Shown here one piece after another: positions 26,327 to 35,953 of a DNA stretch of 64,000 nucleotides; positions within the stretch are counted from its first letter, which is position 1, and every line of letters begins with the position of its first letter. Position numbers and translations under genes: made by a program. Source of the stretch: CAG-873 sp910578365. GTDB lineage: Bacteria > Bacteroidota > Bacteroidia > Bacteroidales > Muribaculaceae. The stretch is taken from positions 310,001-374,000 of the forward strand of contig OX620685.1 in NCBI GenBank assembly GCA_951635545.1, in the 5' to 3' direction. Below the pieces are notes generated by a model, which was not told the DNA's origin, did no database searches, and saw only the letters and a program-made list of their open reading frames with translations.

Positions 26327-27049
26327 ATGAAAATAACATTCCTTGAAAACAGCGGCTTTATGGTTGTGACCGATAAAGCCGTGATTATATTCGACTACTT
26401 CCATGATCCGGCCAACAAGGTCGTGAAAGAACTGGAACATAAGCCGGAACTTCCTGTGGTGTTTTTTGTAAGCCACCATCATTCCGACCATTTCAACAAC
26501 GAAATTTTCAATCTCGGCCAGAATCACAGGCGTGAGTACGTAATCAGCAACGACGTACGAGGCATTGCCGACACCGACCTGCCCATACAATGGATGAGCC
26601 GCGGCGACATTGTAGAAAACCTGCCCGGAATAAGCAAAGTCGAGGCCCTCGGAAGCACCGACGAAGGCGTAAGCTTCGCCTTAACGCTGCCCGACGGCAA
26701 AAAACTGTTCCATGCCGGCGACCTCAACTGCTGGCACTGGAAAGAGGAAAATACCCCGGGCGAGGTCAAGAAGGCTGTGAACCTGTTCGAAACACAAGTC
26801 GACCGCATAGCCACGCTATATCCCGAATTCGATGTGATATTCTTCCCCGTCGATGCCCGCCAGGGCCGCGACACAGCCATGGGTGCGGCAATATTCATCG
26901 ACAAAATCAAGGTAAAGAACTTCTTCCCGATGCACTTCGGCGGCGACTATCGCCCTGCATGTGACTTCTACTCATACCCGCTGCAAGCCGAAACAAGCAC
27001 TGAATTCCACTGCCTCCACAAACCAGGCGAGTCCGTTGATATTATCTGA
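26327..27049 (+). CDS. MBL-fold metal-dependent hydrolase (UlaG-like)
   Basis: A 240-residue cytoplasmic metallo-beta-lactamase-fold protein. I start it at 26327 (MKITFLENSGFMVVTDKAVI); the frame is open 48 bases further upstream without support. The metal motif HxHxDH appears as SHHHSDHF (about 64-71), and later ligands are seen in LFHAGDLNCWHW (Asp) and FFPMHFGGDY (His). This reads as the compact UlaG/RomA-like subgroup that often acts on cyclic phosphodiester, lactone or amide substrates. The substrate is unknown. It lies 67 bases downstream of the lipoprotein and 28 bases upstream of the broken fluoride-channel gene. Confidence 0.85.
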   Translation: MKITFLENSGFMVVTDKAVIIFDYFHDPANKVVKELEHKPELPVVFFVSHHHSDHFNNEIFNLGQNHRREYVISNDVRGIADTDLPIQWMSRGDIVENLPGISKVEALGSTDEGVSFALTLPDGKKLFHAGDLNCWHWKEENTPGEVKKAVNLFETQVDRIATLYPEFDVIFFPVDARQGRDTAMGAAIFIDKIKVKNFFPMHFGGDYRPACDFYSYPLQAETSTEFHCLHKPGESVDII

Positions 27050-27208
27050 ATTATTCCTACATAAACACTTTCAACTATGATTAAGATGATGCTGATAGCA
27101 GGTGCCGGCGGTTTCGTGGGTACCTGCGGCCGATACCTTGTAGGCAAATGGAGCGGCGCCATGTTCCACGGCTCGTTCCCTATGGGTACATTTCTGGTAA
27201 ACGTGATA

Positions 27209-28362
27209 ACGCGAGTTCGGGATAAGGAACACCATAAAAAAGTTGAATCGGCAGCTTAAAAAAGTTGCCGATTCTCTTGGTAATATTACTGATATTTAGT
27301 AATTTAGAGGTACTAAACAATAAATACTGTATCATGATTACCGAAAGTAAAGTTACTGAAATTTTTTGTATTGCAGATGATTTCTGCAAAGAATTTGAGG
27401 GTGAGATGGCAAAAAATGCACTTCCGTCCACAACTGACACTCCAAAACGGAAAAGAAAGCGCATGATGTCGGATGCCGAGGTCATCACGATTCTGATCTG
27501 TTTCCACTTCAATTCGTACCGAAACTTCAAGCACTATTATCTGGGATGTGTGCGCATTCACTGGAAGCATCTGTTTCCGCAGACATTCTCCTACAACCGC
27601 TTCGTGGAGGTCATGCCCCGATGTTTTGTGGCTATGACCATGTTCCTGCGACTTGCATGTTTCGGAGAGTGCACGGGAATAAGTTTTGTGGACAGCACCT
27701 GCATTCCGGTCATTCATAACAAGCGCCAGTTCAACATGAAAGTCTTCAAGGATATCGCGGCCAAGGGTAAGAGTACGATGGGATGGTATGTAGGCTTCAA
27801 GCTGCATCTGCTATGTAACGAAAAAGGGGAACTGATCAACTTCGTATTGACACGTGCCAATGTGGACGACCGCAATGAGGCAGTCATCGACACACTGACT
27901 GACAGGGTATTTGGAAAACTATACGCTGACAAGGGATATATATCGCAGTCTCTTTTCGGGCATCTTTGGGATGATGGCATACATATTGTGACAGGTCTTC
28001 GCTCGAACATGAAACAGCGTCTCATGCCGTTCTATGACAGGATGATGCTTCGTAAAAGGAGCATCATCGAATCCATAAACGACATGCTGAAGAATGTGGC
28101 GCAGCTCGTCCACTCCCGCCATCGTAGTGTACACAACTTCCTCATGAACCTGCTTGCGGCAATGGGGGCGTATTGTTTCTTCGCCACAAAGCCGGAAGTG
28201 AACTTCGACTTTGAGGTACCCGAGTCAAACGGGCAGCTTGTCCTCTGGGATTAACAACACCAAACTGTACAAATAAATCAGGCGACCTTGAAAGGCCGCC
28301 CAATACTCTATGTTGTCTTTTGCTTGGTTGAAAATCATAAAGTTCTTATCCCGAACTCGCGT
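27209..28362 (+). mobile_element. IS982-family element, copy 1 (intact)
   Basis: A 1154-base element with inverted repeats ACGCGAGTTCGGGATAAG at both ends and a five-base target duplication TGATA (27204-27208 and 28363-28367). It carries one transposase gene. A second copy at 47103-49914 has the same ends, opposite orientation and a nested insertion. Confidence 0.92.
27334..28254 (+). CDS. IS982-family transposase, copy 1
   Basis: A 306-residue DDE transposase. I start it at 27334 (MITESKVTEIFCIADDFCKE). The family hallmarks are MMSDAEVITILICFHFNSYR, then CTGISFVDSTCIPVIHNKR with the first Asp, KLYADKGYIS with the second Asp, and MLRKRSIIESINDMLKN with the Glu. Full length with no defects; the nearly identical copy at 47103 shows what an inactive relative looks like. 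It lies inside the fluoride-channel gene in the same direction. Confidence 0.95.
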   Translation: MITESKVTEIFCIADDFCKEFEGEMAKNALPSTTDTPKRKRKRMMSDAEVITILICFHFNSYRNFKHYYLGCVRIHWKHLFPQTFSYNRFVEVMPRCFVAMTMFLRLACFGECTGISFVDSTCIPVIHNKRQFNMKVFKDIAAKGKSTMGWYVGFKLHLLCNEKGELINFVLTRANVDDRNEAVIDTLTDRVFGKLYADKGYISQSLFGHLWDDGIHIVTGLRSNMKQRLMPFYDRMMLRKRSIIESINDMLKNVAQLVHSRHRSVHNFLMNLLAAMGAYCFFATKPEVNFDFEVPESNGQLVLWD

Positions 28363-28919
28363 TGATAGGCTGTTTCATCATCGGCCTGCTGTTCGGCCTG
28401 CTCGAACGCGCCCACGTAATGACCTCGGGCGAAAATGCCCTGCTCATCACAGGATTCTGCGGAGGTTTCACCACCTTCTCGTCGTTCGCCGACGACATGT
28501 GGGTACTTGGCAGCAAAGGCGACTGGAGCACATTTGTATTCTACCTCGCAGCGAGCGTAATCTGCGGCGTCCTTCTTGTCTGGGCCGGACGGGCACTAAT
28601 TCGCTGAATTTAAGAGGGCGTTTAATAATAAATGTTAAATTCCCGGTGGCGTATCTTTTAGCAATTCAGCAAAAGAGACGCCAAGGCGGGGGTAACTTTA
28701 AAAATCCATTAATTCAAAAAATAATGTTGATACAGAAATTACCATTCCACTCGAAAATCACGGGCGCCTTTTGCGCTTCATTTCAGTCACATAGTTCCTA
28801 TGTTTGCATTCGCAAAGCGGAACTAACGATGCGCGGCTAAAACAAAGTCCTAAAAAATAAGGGCATATGCCCCGTTAGTTTTAATTTTGTAAAGGGAATA
28901 ACAAACTAACGATAAACAT

Positions 28920-30002
28920 ATGCCGATACAAAGTAACAAATTAAATTTCAAAGGACAAAATATCTATATAGGAATTGATGTCCATCTTAAAAGTTGGAAT
29001 GTCTGTGTTTATGTCGGAGGATTGAAAATCAAGCCTTTCTCGCAAACTCCATCAGCAGCCGTGCTGAAAAGCCATCTTGAAACAAACTATCCTGGTGGTA
29101 CATATTATTCTGCGTATGAATCGGGCTTCTGCGGTTTTTCTGTCCATTATGAGTTATTGCGACATGGAATCAACAATATCGTATTCAATGCCGCCGACAT
29201 AAGTGACACTTCTAAGGAGCGAATGAGGAAAACAGATTCTACAGACTCGTCCAAGATAGCGCGGAATCTAAGCAAGGGAGAGCTTTCTGCAATACATGTG
29301 CCATCGGAACAGGAAATTTCCGACAGGGAGGTCCTGAGAACAAGAATGACACATGTGAAGATGTGCGTACAGACAAAGATGCGCATAAAATCACTGCTTT
29401 ATGTCAAAGGCATACGATATCCTGACACATTTGAAAAACCGGGCACACACTGGTCAAGAAATTTCGTGTCGTGGATAGAGAATGAAGCGTCCTCATTGCC
29501 TTATGAGGGAGGACGCTCTCTTCTCATCCAGATAGAGAACCTGCGGTTTATCCACAATCAGATTTTAAAGGCCACACGGGAACTCAGAAAAATCATGACG
29601 CAACCCCGATATCAAGATTCATACAAGCTTTTGATGTCCATTCCGGGCATAGGGTTTCTTACCGCCGCCACCTTCCTGTTGGAGGCCGGGGACATCTCAA
29701 GATTCGCAAGCAACGATCATCTGGCATCATTTGTGGGTTTTGTCCCCGATACAAGATCAACAGGGGAAAAGGATATTGCAATCGGGGTCACCTCACGAAG
29801 CAACCACCGTCTACGAACCATGTTTATAGAAAGCGCATGGTCTGCGATACGACAGGATCCGGCTTTGACTCTTGCATACACAAAACTTGTTTCTAGAATG
29901 GAACCAAACAAGGCCATAATAAGAATCGGTCGCAAGCTTCTCAACAGAGTCGCATGTGTCCTCAGAACACGAAAGCCGTATGTCAAGGCTGTCGTACAAT
30001 AA
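28920..30002 (+). CDS. IS110-family DEDD transposase, copy 2
   Basis: The 360-residue protein matches copy 1 except for two residues seen by eye (NKLNFKGQ and HWSRNF). All catalytic features are present: Asp in IGIDVHL, Glu in YESGFCG, the Asp pair in KTDSTDSSK, and the SRSNHRLRTM stretch with the candidate catalytic Ser. The start codon ATG overlaps a CATATG in the conserved GGGCATATGCCC-rich upstream region, where the palindrome GGGCATATGCCC (28860-28871) could hold an operator. It is intact and probably active. Confidence 0.95.
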   Translation: MPIQSNKLNFKGQNIYIGIDVHLKSWNVCVYVGGLKIKPFSQTPSAAVLKSHLETNYPGGTYYSAYESGFCGFSVHYELLRHGINNIVFNAADISDTSKERMRKTDSTDSSKIARNLSKGELSAIHVPSEQEISDREVLRTRMTHVKMCVQTKMRIKSLLYVKGIRYPDTFEKPGTHWSRNFVSWIENEASSLPYEGGRSLLIQIENLRFIHNQILKATRELRKIMTQPRYQDSYKLLMSIPGIGFLTAATFLLEAGDISRFASNDHLASFVGFVPDTRSTGEKDIAIGVTSRSNHRLRTMFIESAWSAIRQDPALTLAYTKLVSRMEPNKAIIRIGRKLLNRVACVLRTRKPYVKAVVQ

Positions 30003-30089
30003 AGAATTTCTTACTGACAACCAGTATATAATACCGCAATAGCGAGCTTGCAGCCTTTGGTCTGCTTTTCATAGTCTGCGGATTATTTT

Positions 30090-30340
30090 TCTTACCACTG
30101 AAACAGGAAACTGCGGCAATTTGTGTCCGCTTATTGAAGGTTGTCGGTTAAGATTTTTTTCTGTATGGGTTTTCTTAGCCATAGGGCGAAAGCCGTAACG
30201 CTCTGCTGAACGATATACTTGTCCATACAGAAAAAGGGACTGAGAAATCTCAGCCCCATATCCGTTACGGCGTAACGCGAAGAGTCTATTGCTGACAGGT
30301 TGCTCCCCAGCAGAGCCTGTTTCCTCTTCAACCCTCTGAC
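30090..30340. ncRNA. Candidate IS110 bridge/seek-type structured RNA, copy 2
   Basis: This is the counterpart of 5540-5780, in transposase orientation on the plus strand. GAAACAGG (30100-30107) pairs with CCTGTTTC (30316-30323), and GGGACTGAG/CTCAGCCCC forms a tight hairpin. The inner pairings seen in copy 1 are all kept, while single-base differences between copies (for example CCC/CTC in the loop region) do not break them. A promoter box on the minus strand at the far end points inward. Confidence 0.5.
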
Positions 30341-30517
30341 TGCAAAATTAATAGAAGTTGTGGAGAGTCGTGTTAAATAAGTGTTAAAATCTGCAAATCA
30401 TTTGTACAGCAACATAGAAGCTCGCTATGCTCCTTCAATTCAGAGCAAAATTCGCCACGCGATTTTCGGCCGGGAATTAACATTTATTATTAAATACCCT
30501 CTTAATTATCATTCTTT

Positions 30518-30567
30518 CTAAGCCCCCGCTCTCCGATATTTGCAAATATCTGGGAGCGGGGGCTTAG
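30518..30567. terminator. Very strong hairpin, possible bidirectional terminator
   Basis: CTAAGCCCCCGCTC pairs with GAGCGGGGGCTTAG, and the stem continues as GATATTTG/CAAATATC after a short internal mismatch. It lies between the IS110 copy and the secreted-protein pair. There is no long T run, so it may be an extragenic palindrome instead. The rest of 30568-30715 shows nothing. Confidence 0.55.
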
Positions 30568-30715
30568 ACTTACAGAGTAATCCAGAAAACTCTGTGAGCC
30601 TATCCTGTTTGTGATATACAGGTCCGACTAAAGCCAAACATACCAACTTTAGCCGCAATATGCCTACATTAGGCTCAAAAAATACCAAAACCTCAAAAAA
30701 AAAATACCAAAACAC

Positions 30716-30744
30716 TTTGATTCATAAAAATTTTACTAAATTTG
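30716..30744 (+). promoter_or_regulatory. Bacteroidetes-type promoter for the secreted-protein pair
   Basis: A TTTG at 30716-30719 and a TAAATTTG -7 box at 30737-30744, 17 bases apart, lie about 58 bases before the start at 30802. Confidence 0.5.
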
Positions 30745-30801
30745 CAACTGACAAGTTCTCTGCAATGAACCTGCATTATCATCCACAACAAACCAACGTA
30801 T

Positions 30802-31284
30802 ATGAAACATCCAACTTTTTATGCTTCCTTGCTGTTGCTTGCCGTATCGGCTTTGCCTGCAATGGGCCGCACCACTATTACGGTGAGCGGTTCAGGCTCC
30901 GACGATGCGGTTTTTGACGTTACCGACGGGCTGGTCATTGACTTTGCAAGTAAGGCAGGCTCGATGGTTGTGAAAGAAAGCGCCACCAAGGAGTCGACTT
31001 TCGCAATTACCGACTCCTCTGTGCTTACATTCAGGACCGAGTCCGGCGTAGCCGACATCACCGCCAATTCAGCCATAGCACTGCGCCGGAATCCGGTTGA
31101 GTCCGCACTTGAATTTACAGCCGCACCCGAGTCGGCATGCACCCTGCACGTTTATTCGCTGCAAGGCGCCGCTCTGCTTACAGTAGCCGACTGGCAGGGC
31201 GAAAGCGTCGACGTAAGCGACCTCACTCCCGGACTTTACATCGTTAACATCAACAACCAAAGCATTAAATTCTACAAAAAATGA
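30802..31284 (+). CDS. Secreted protein with T9SS-type C-terminal sorting domain
   Basis: A 160-residue protein with a signal peptide (YASLLLLAVSALPAMG). The N-terminal 85 residues are a short beta-rich module with a Thr/Ser-rich composition. The C-terminal part reads NPVESALEFTAAPESACTLH, then VYSLQGAALLTVADW, ending LTPGLYIVNINNQSIKFYKK, which is the type A sorting domain recognised by the type IX secretion system. Its stop overlaps the start of the next gene by ATGA, so the two are translated together. The mature part is very small for a T9SS cargo; its role is unknown. Confidence 0.75.
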   Translation: MKHPTFYASLLLLAVSALPAMGRTTITVSGSGSDDAVFDVTDGLVIDFASKAGSMVVKESATKESTFAITDSSVLTFRTESGVADITANSAIALRRNPVESALEFTAAPESACTLHVYSLQGAALLTVADWQGESVDVSDLTPGLYIVNINNQSIKFYKK

Positions 31285-32591
31285 AAAAACATATACTCGC
31301 TCTCGCCGCATATATAGGTATCACCGGCACCATGATGGCCCAGGCCGACGGCCCCAACCGCCTGCTTGTAGTGGACCAGAACCAGCAGTACAAAGCATTC
31401 AACCTCGGCAACGTCAACAAAGTTGAATTCGCAACCGTAGAAGGCGAAGTAGCTGCAAATTTAGAGATTCTGTCGTCAAGCCGCACCGAACTCAGCGTAA
31501 AGGTTACCCGCACACCCGACTGCTCAAGCTTCATGATTAATATAATGCCGGGCGTAACCGCACGCCAGATTGAGAAAAACCCCTCAAACGCAGGCGAATA
31601 CATGGAGTCCATTGAATCGCCTAAATATGCCGAGGACTTCACCAGCGGCAGCCTCACAGGCTTTGAACTCCCCTACAACACCGAATATGCCGTTGCTACC
31701 GTAGGCTTCGACTCGTACGGTGTGGCCTGCGATTTCCGCGCCGAATACTTCACCACCGAAAAGGCTCCCATAGAAGGCTCTCCCAAAGTCGACCTTAAGG
31801 TTGTAAACACCGGCCTTACCACTATCGACCTCCATTTTACACCCAACGACGATACATCTACCTACTCCTTCTGCATATTCACCGAAGGCAATGCACAGCA
31901 ACAATTCGAAACATTCGGTCCGGCCTTCGGCTTCTCCAACATCGGTCAGATGATTACCTCATTCGGCGGCAGCAACTCCGGCGTTGTAGACTATCAGTAT
32001 AAAGACCTGGATCCCAACACCAAATATGAATTATACGTTCAGCCTTTGGACAAAAACGGCAATATGGCCGACTTGCAGATTTTCGACCTCGAAACCCTGA
32101 GCCAGGGCGGCAGCGGCGATGCGCATGTAGATATAGCACTCGGTGAATACAAACTCGCCGACTGGAATGGCGAAATGAAGCCCAGCCAGTTTATCACATT
32201 CACTCCCAACGATCAGTCGTGGTGCTACCGCTTCGGTGTATACCTCGCTCCTATATACGATGCCAACCCCGATGCTATCAAGGAAGAAATCGCCAGCGAA
32301 CCCCCGATGCCCGACATGGCCCACTGGTTCTTCTTCTCGCCCGTTACTACCGACTTCCAGATTAACCCCAACACTGAATTCGTAGTTATCGCCACCGCCA
32401 AGAACGCCGACGGCGTATGGGGCGAAGCCAACGTATCGCGATACACCACTCCGGCCTCTACAACCAGTGTTGCCCCGATGCCGAAATCTTCGTCGCTCAA
32501 CGGCCCGGCCAAAATCGCCGCCCGCTTCACACCCAAGTCCAAGAGCATGTTCCCCGCTCTTTTCCCCAATAAAATTGTTCTGACAAAATAA
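31281..32591 (+). CDS. Secreted protein of unknown function, beta-domain repeats
   Basis: A 436-residue exported protein (signal peptide AAYIGITGTMMAQ). Three beta-sandwich-like segments of about 110-130 residues follow a short N-terminal module. Each has a fibronectin-like rhythm: YNTEYAVATVGFDSYG, then LDPNTKYELYVQPLDKNGN, then INPNTEFVVIATAKNADG. This points to surface-exposed FN3-like modules. I see no catalytic motif. It is coupled to the T9SS-type small protein and ends just before a strong terminator hairpin. Pairing of a sorting-domain protein with a modular secreted protein suggests a shared surface function, which is inference. Confidence 0.6.
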   Translation: MKKHILALAAYIGITGTMMAQADGPNRLLVVDQNQQYKAFNLGNVNKVEFATVEGEVAANLEILSSSRTELSVKVTRTPDCSSFMINIMPGVTARQIEKNPSNAGEYMESIESPKYAEDFTSGSLTGFELPYNTEYAVATVGFDSYGVACDFRAEYFTTEKAPIEGSPKVDLKVVNTGLTTIDLHFTPNDDTSTYSFCIFTEGNAQQQFETFGPAFGFSNIGQMITSFGGSNSGVVDYQYKDLDPNTKYELYVQPLDKNGNMADLQIFDLETLSQGGSGDAHVDIALGEYKLADWNGEMKPSQFITFTPNDQSWCYRFGVYLAPIYDANPDAIKEEIASEPPMPDMAHWFFFSPVTTDFQINPNTEFVVIATAKNADGVWGEANVSRYTTPASTTSVAPMPKSSSLNGPAKIAARFTPKSKSMFPALFPNKIVLTK

Positions 32592-32616
32592 GCTTCTCCA
32601 ACGAAGCCACTCAATC

Positions 32617-32648
32617 GACATTCCCCGGCACTTGTGCCGGGGAATGTC
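32617..32648 (+). terminator. Terminator hairpin after the secreted-protein pair
   Basis: GACATTCCCCGGCAC pairs perfectly with GTGCCGGGGAATGTC around a two-base loop. It lies 25 bases after the stop at 32591. No T run follows directly. Confidence 0.65.
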
Positions 32649-32740
32649 TGTACATCCGGCATTGAACCTACACCGCTACAGGCTTGTTGTCTAATCATAG
32701 GCGCGCCAATACAACACCGCTGCCATTACATCACAAGCGT

Positions 32741-34684
32741 ATGCAAGACAATATCAAAAAAATCACAGCACTCGGACTGCTGGTAACACTGGGCATAGTA
32801 TTCGGCGACATAGGCACATCGCCTTTGTACGTGATGAAAACCATCTGCCACGCCACACCCGGCTACGGCCCCGACTATATACTTGGCGCAGTATCGCTGG
32901 TAATATGGACTCTGACACTGCAGACAACCGTAAAATATGTGCTGATAGCCCTCCGCGCCGACAATAAAGGCGAAGGCGGCATTCTGGCCCTGTACTCACT
33001 GGTACGCAACGGCGGAAAGCGATACCTCTACATCCTCGCCGCTATAGGCGCAAGCACACTGGTGGCCGACGGCGTTATCACTCCGGCCATAACCGTAACC
33101 ACATCGGTCGAAGGCCTGCAGGCCATTATGCCCGACCCGCCCGTAATACCGGTCACGCTGCTGATTATATCGCTGATTTTCGTAGCACAGTCGCAGGGCA
33201 CCTCGGCCATCGGCAAGATGTTCGGCCCCGCCATGCTGCTGTGGTTTCTCATGCTGGGCATACTCGGAGCCGCAAATCTGGGCCACGACTGGAGTATACT
33301 CAAGGCTTTCAACCCATTATATGCCGTAAAAATACTTATCGACTATCCCGGCTGGTGGCTGATACTGGGAGCGGTATTCCTCTGCACCACCGGAGCCGAA
33401 GCACTGTACAGCGACCTCGGCCACTGCGGACGGCTCAACATAAGCGTGGCCTGGATATTCGTAAAGCTGATGCTTATACTCAACTATCTGGGCCAGGGTT
33501 CATGGATACTCGCCCACCCGGCCGACATGGGGCCCGATGTCAACCCCTTCTACGCAATAATGCCACACTGGTGGCTGCTGCCCGGCATAATTATGAGCGC
33601 GCTGGCATCAATCATAGCCTCTCAGGCACTCATCAGCGGGTCGTTCACAATATTCTCCGAGGCCATAAACATCGACTTCTGGCCTCGCCTGCGAATCAAA
33701 TACCCGACCTCGCTGAAAGGCCAACTGTACATACCCTCGGTCAACCTGTTTCTCTTCGCCGGATGTATACTCACCGTACTGCTGTTCCGCACCTCAGCCA
33801 ACATGGAAGGCGCTTACGGCCTGGCCATCACCATGACCATGCTCGTCACCACCGTCCTGCTTGCCATCTGGCTGCGACAGCGTGGCACGCGGCGCTGGAT
33901 AATCTACAGCTTCGCGGGTACATTCATTCTAATCGAAGGCTTGTTCTTCTGCGCCAACCTGTTCAAATTCATGCACGGAGGCTGGTACACCCTGCTCATA
34001 GCCGGCATAATGACCGCTATAGTGATAATATGGAAACGCGCCAGCCACATACGCAGCAAATACTTCACCTACAGTCGGGCTCACGACAACATTCCTGTCG
34101 TGGCCGGCATAAGCACCGACCGCGACATCCCCAAATACGCATCCAATCTGGTGTATATCAGCCGCTCGCCCGACCCTCTGATGATTGAAAGCAAAATCCT
34201 GTACAGCATCATAAACAAACAGCCCAAACGCGCCGACCACTACTTTTTTCTGCGCGTCGAATTTACCGACAGCCCCGACACACTGGAGTACAGCGTAAAC
34301 GAACTATTGCCCGGCAAGATATTCAGCATAGGCATGCGCATAGGGTTCAAGGTCGAGCCACGTGTGACACTGTACCTGCGCCAGGTAGTCGAAGACCTGG
34401 TGGCAGCCCGACGCCTCGACCTGGTATCGGCATACACCTCGCTGCGAACACTCAACATACCCGGCGACTTCCGATTTACCGTAATACACCGGGTATTCTC
34501 CCCTTCAAGCGACTGCCTGCCCGGCGAACGCCGCATAATGAACCTATACGAGCGGCTGCGCAAAATCGGACTCGACACCACCGACGCCCTCGGGCTCGAT
34601 ACCAGCAACACCACAATCGAAAATGTACCCCTGATACTGGCCTCACGCAACCGCCCGAGGCGCATTAAAGAAATTTTTCCGTAA
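32741..34684 (+). CDS. kup: Kup-type potassium uptake protein
   Basis: A 647-residue membrane transporter that brings in K+, probably with protons. I start it at 32741 (MQDNIKKITALGLLVTLGIV); the frame open from 32684 lacks support. The signature GIVFGDIGTSPLYVMKTI is at the N-terminus, followed by twelve hydrophobic segments including ADGVITPAITVTTSVEGLQA and TTGAEALYSDLGHCG. The C-terminal 200 residues are soluble. Length is typical. It stands alone with no visible regulator. Confidence 0.95.
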   Translation: MQDNIKKITALGLLVTLGIVFGDIGTSPLYVMKTICHATPGYGPDYILGAVSLVIWTLTLQTTVKYVLIALRADNKGEGGILALYSLVRNGGKRYLYILAAIGASTLVADGVITPAITVTTSVEGLQAIMPDPPVIPVTLLIISLIFVAQSQGTSAIGKMFGPAMLLWFLMLGILGAANLGHDWSILKAFNPLYAVKILIDYPGWWLILGAVFLCTTGAEALYSDLGHCGRLNISVAWIFVKLMLILNYLGQGSWILAHPADMGPDVNPFYAIMPHWWLLPGIIMSALASIIASQALISGSFTIFSEAINIDFWPRLRIKYPTSLKGQLYIPSVNLFLFAGCILTVLLFRTSANMEGAYGLAITMTMLVTTVLLAIWLRQRGTRRWIIYSFAGTFILIEGLFFCANLFKFMHGGWYTLLIAGIMTAIVIIWKRASHIRSKYFTYSRAHDNIPVVAGISTDRDIPKYASNLVYISRSPDPLMIESKILYSIINKQPKRADHYFFLRVEFTDSPDTLEYSVNELLPGKIFSIGMRIGFKVEPRVTLYLRQVVEDLVAARRLDLVSAYTSLRTLNIPGDFRFTVIHRVFSPSSDCLPGERRIMNLYERLRKIGLDTTDALGLDTSNTTIENVPLILASRNRPRRIKEIFP

Positions 34685-34690
34685 TTTTTA

Positions 34691-34721
34691 TTTGCCATTT
34701 CGGAATCTTTGCTTAACTTTG
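34691..34721 (+). promoter_or_regulatory. Bacteroidetes-type promoter for the MetE-like gene
   Basis: TTTG at 34691-34694 and a TAACTTTG -7 box at 34714-34721 are 19 bases apart. The start codon at 34751 lies 30 bases beyond. This is one of the cleanest promoters in the window. Confidence 0.65.
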
Positions 34722-34750
34722 CAGCAAAATCACTTAAAACGGTTATAGTT

Positions 34751-35848
34751 ATGAAATTTCACATCGTAGGCAGCTATCTGCCACAAGATTATCTCATAAG
34801 TGCCCGCAATGATTTCGAAAACGGTCGTATAAGCCCACAAGACTTCCGCAACGTAGAAGACCGCGCCATCGACGAGCTCGTTGAACTCCAGCTCAAAGCC
34901 GGAGTACCCTCGGTGAGCGGAGGCGAACTACGCCGCAAATACTGGGACCGCGACTTCTACTTCGGCCTCAACGGCATAGAGCGCGAGCGCGTTGACACCG
35001 GACGCATATACCAGGATCGCTGGGCATACTCGAACCAGATATCATTCACCGACCGCATCAGCTATAATCCACAGCACCCATTCTTCGAATTCTTCACCTA
35101 CCTCTATAACAAAGTTGACGGCCGCGCACGCTGTCGCCAGACCCTGCCCTCGCCCGCCGACCTCTACCTGACAATTCTCGACAAGGCCGAAGGCCAGATC
35201 GAACGCCTCTATCCGTGGACCGAAACTCTGCTCAACGACATCGTCGATGCCTACCGGAACACCATACTCCACTTCTATAAAATCGGTTGCCGAAGCATAC
35301 AGCTCGACGACAGCGCATGCGGACGGCTCACCGACCCCGCATACGCCGACGAACTGCTGCGCGGCGGAGTCGACATAATGCAGCTGCAGAACAACATAGT
35401 CAAACTCCTGCAAGACACTCTCACCGGGCTGCCCGACGACATATGGAAAACCGTATACCTCTCGAGCGGCCCCACCATTGTTCCCGACTGGAATGCGACC
35501 GAAACCACCGACAACATCATGCCACGCATACTGGCCATGGACAATGTCGACCGCTTCTACATGCCATTCAACACATCAAAGCCCGAAACCGCCGAAATAC
35601 TGCGCTTTGTAAACCCGCATGCCGCCGTAGCACTCGGACTCGTTTCGGCACACACCCCCTTCCACGACAAACTCGGCCGCATACTCGACTTCATAGCTCT
35701 GGCTCGCACATACATACAGCCCGACGACCGTCTAAGCATCAGCCCCAAAACAGGCTTCAAACTCACCAGCTATGCAAGCCGCGGCCTAATGTTTGAAGAC
35801 CAATGGCGTAAAATCGACAATATCAAAGCATTGGCAGCAACCATCTGA
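34751..35848 (+). CDS. MetE C-terminal-like protein (B12-independent methionine synthase family)
   Basis: A 365-residue protein of the UROD/MetE-like fold, related to the YxjG/YxjH group. I start it at 34751 (MKFHIVGSYLPQDYLISARN), set by the promoter. Family features include the N-terminal GSYLP, VSGGELRRKYW, the LPSPADLY stretch and the IQLDDSACGRL motif, the position where MetE has its core QID-x-P segment. The MetE N-terminal half is absent, as in stand-alone relatives that act on other methyl donors or thiols. The true methyl donor is unknown. Confidence 0.75.
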   Translation: MKFHIVGSYLPQDYLISARNDFENGRISPQDFRNVEDRAIDELVELQLKAGVPSVSGGELRRKYWDRDFYFGLNGIERERVDTGRIYQDRWAYSNQISFTDRISYNPQHPFFEFFTYLYNKVDGRARCRQTLPSPADLYLTILDKAEGQIERLYPWTETLLNDIVDAYRNTILHFYKIGCRSIQLDDSACGRLTDPAYADELLRGGVDIMQLQNNIVKLLQDTLTGLPDDIWKTVYLSSGPTIVPDWNATETTDNIMPRILAMDNVDRFYMPFNTSKPETAEILRFVNPHAAVALGLVSAHTPFHDKLGRILDFIALARTYIQPDDRLSISPKTGFKLTSYASRGLMFEDQWRKIDNIKALAATI

Positions 35849-35953
35849 AAGCGCCTCCACAGCTCAGATACCAAATTTCGGGGGCCATTAGCCACAGTGC
35901 GGAAACTCCGGCAAAGAATAATTGAAGAAAATTTTGCTTTTCCTGCTAAAAAA

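Larger units (their letters stand above)
27077..28607 (+). pseudogene. crcB: fluC/crcB fluoride exporter split by an IS982 element
   Basis: The two parts encode a complete small fluoride channel once the 1154-base insertion and one copy of the TGATA repeat are removed. The N-terminal 44 residues (27077-27208) read IAGAGGFVGTCGRYLVGKW and MGTFLVNVI. The C-terminal part (from 28368) continues exactly in frame with GCFIIGLLFGLLERAHV, then GFCGGFTTFSSFADDM with the fluoride-lining Phe residues. The joined protein has about 122 residues and four membrane helices, normal for FluC. The insertion must abolish function, so the strain lacks this fluoride exporter unless it has another. The small ORFs that start inside the insertion are not credible genes. 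Confidence 0.9.
28614..30501. mobile_element. IS110-family element, copy 2
   Basis: An 1888-base unit, inverted relative to copy 1, bounded by GAGGGCGTTTAATAATAAAT and its complement, with TTAA on both sides (28610-28613 and 30502-30505). It is 59 bases shorter than copy 1, mainly because a 56-base loop of the left-end hairpin is missing. It starts seven bases after the stop of the fluoride-channel fragment. Confidence 0.85.
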
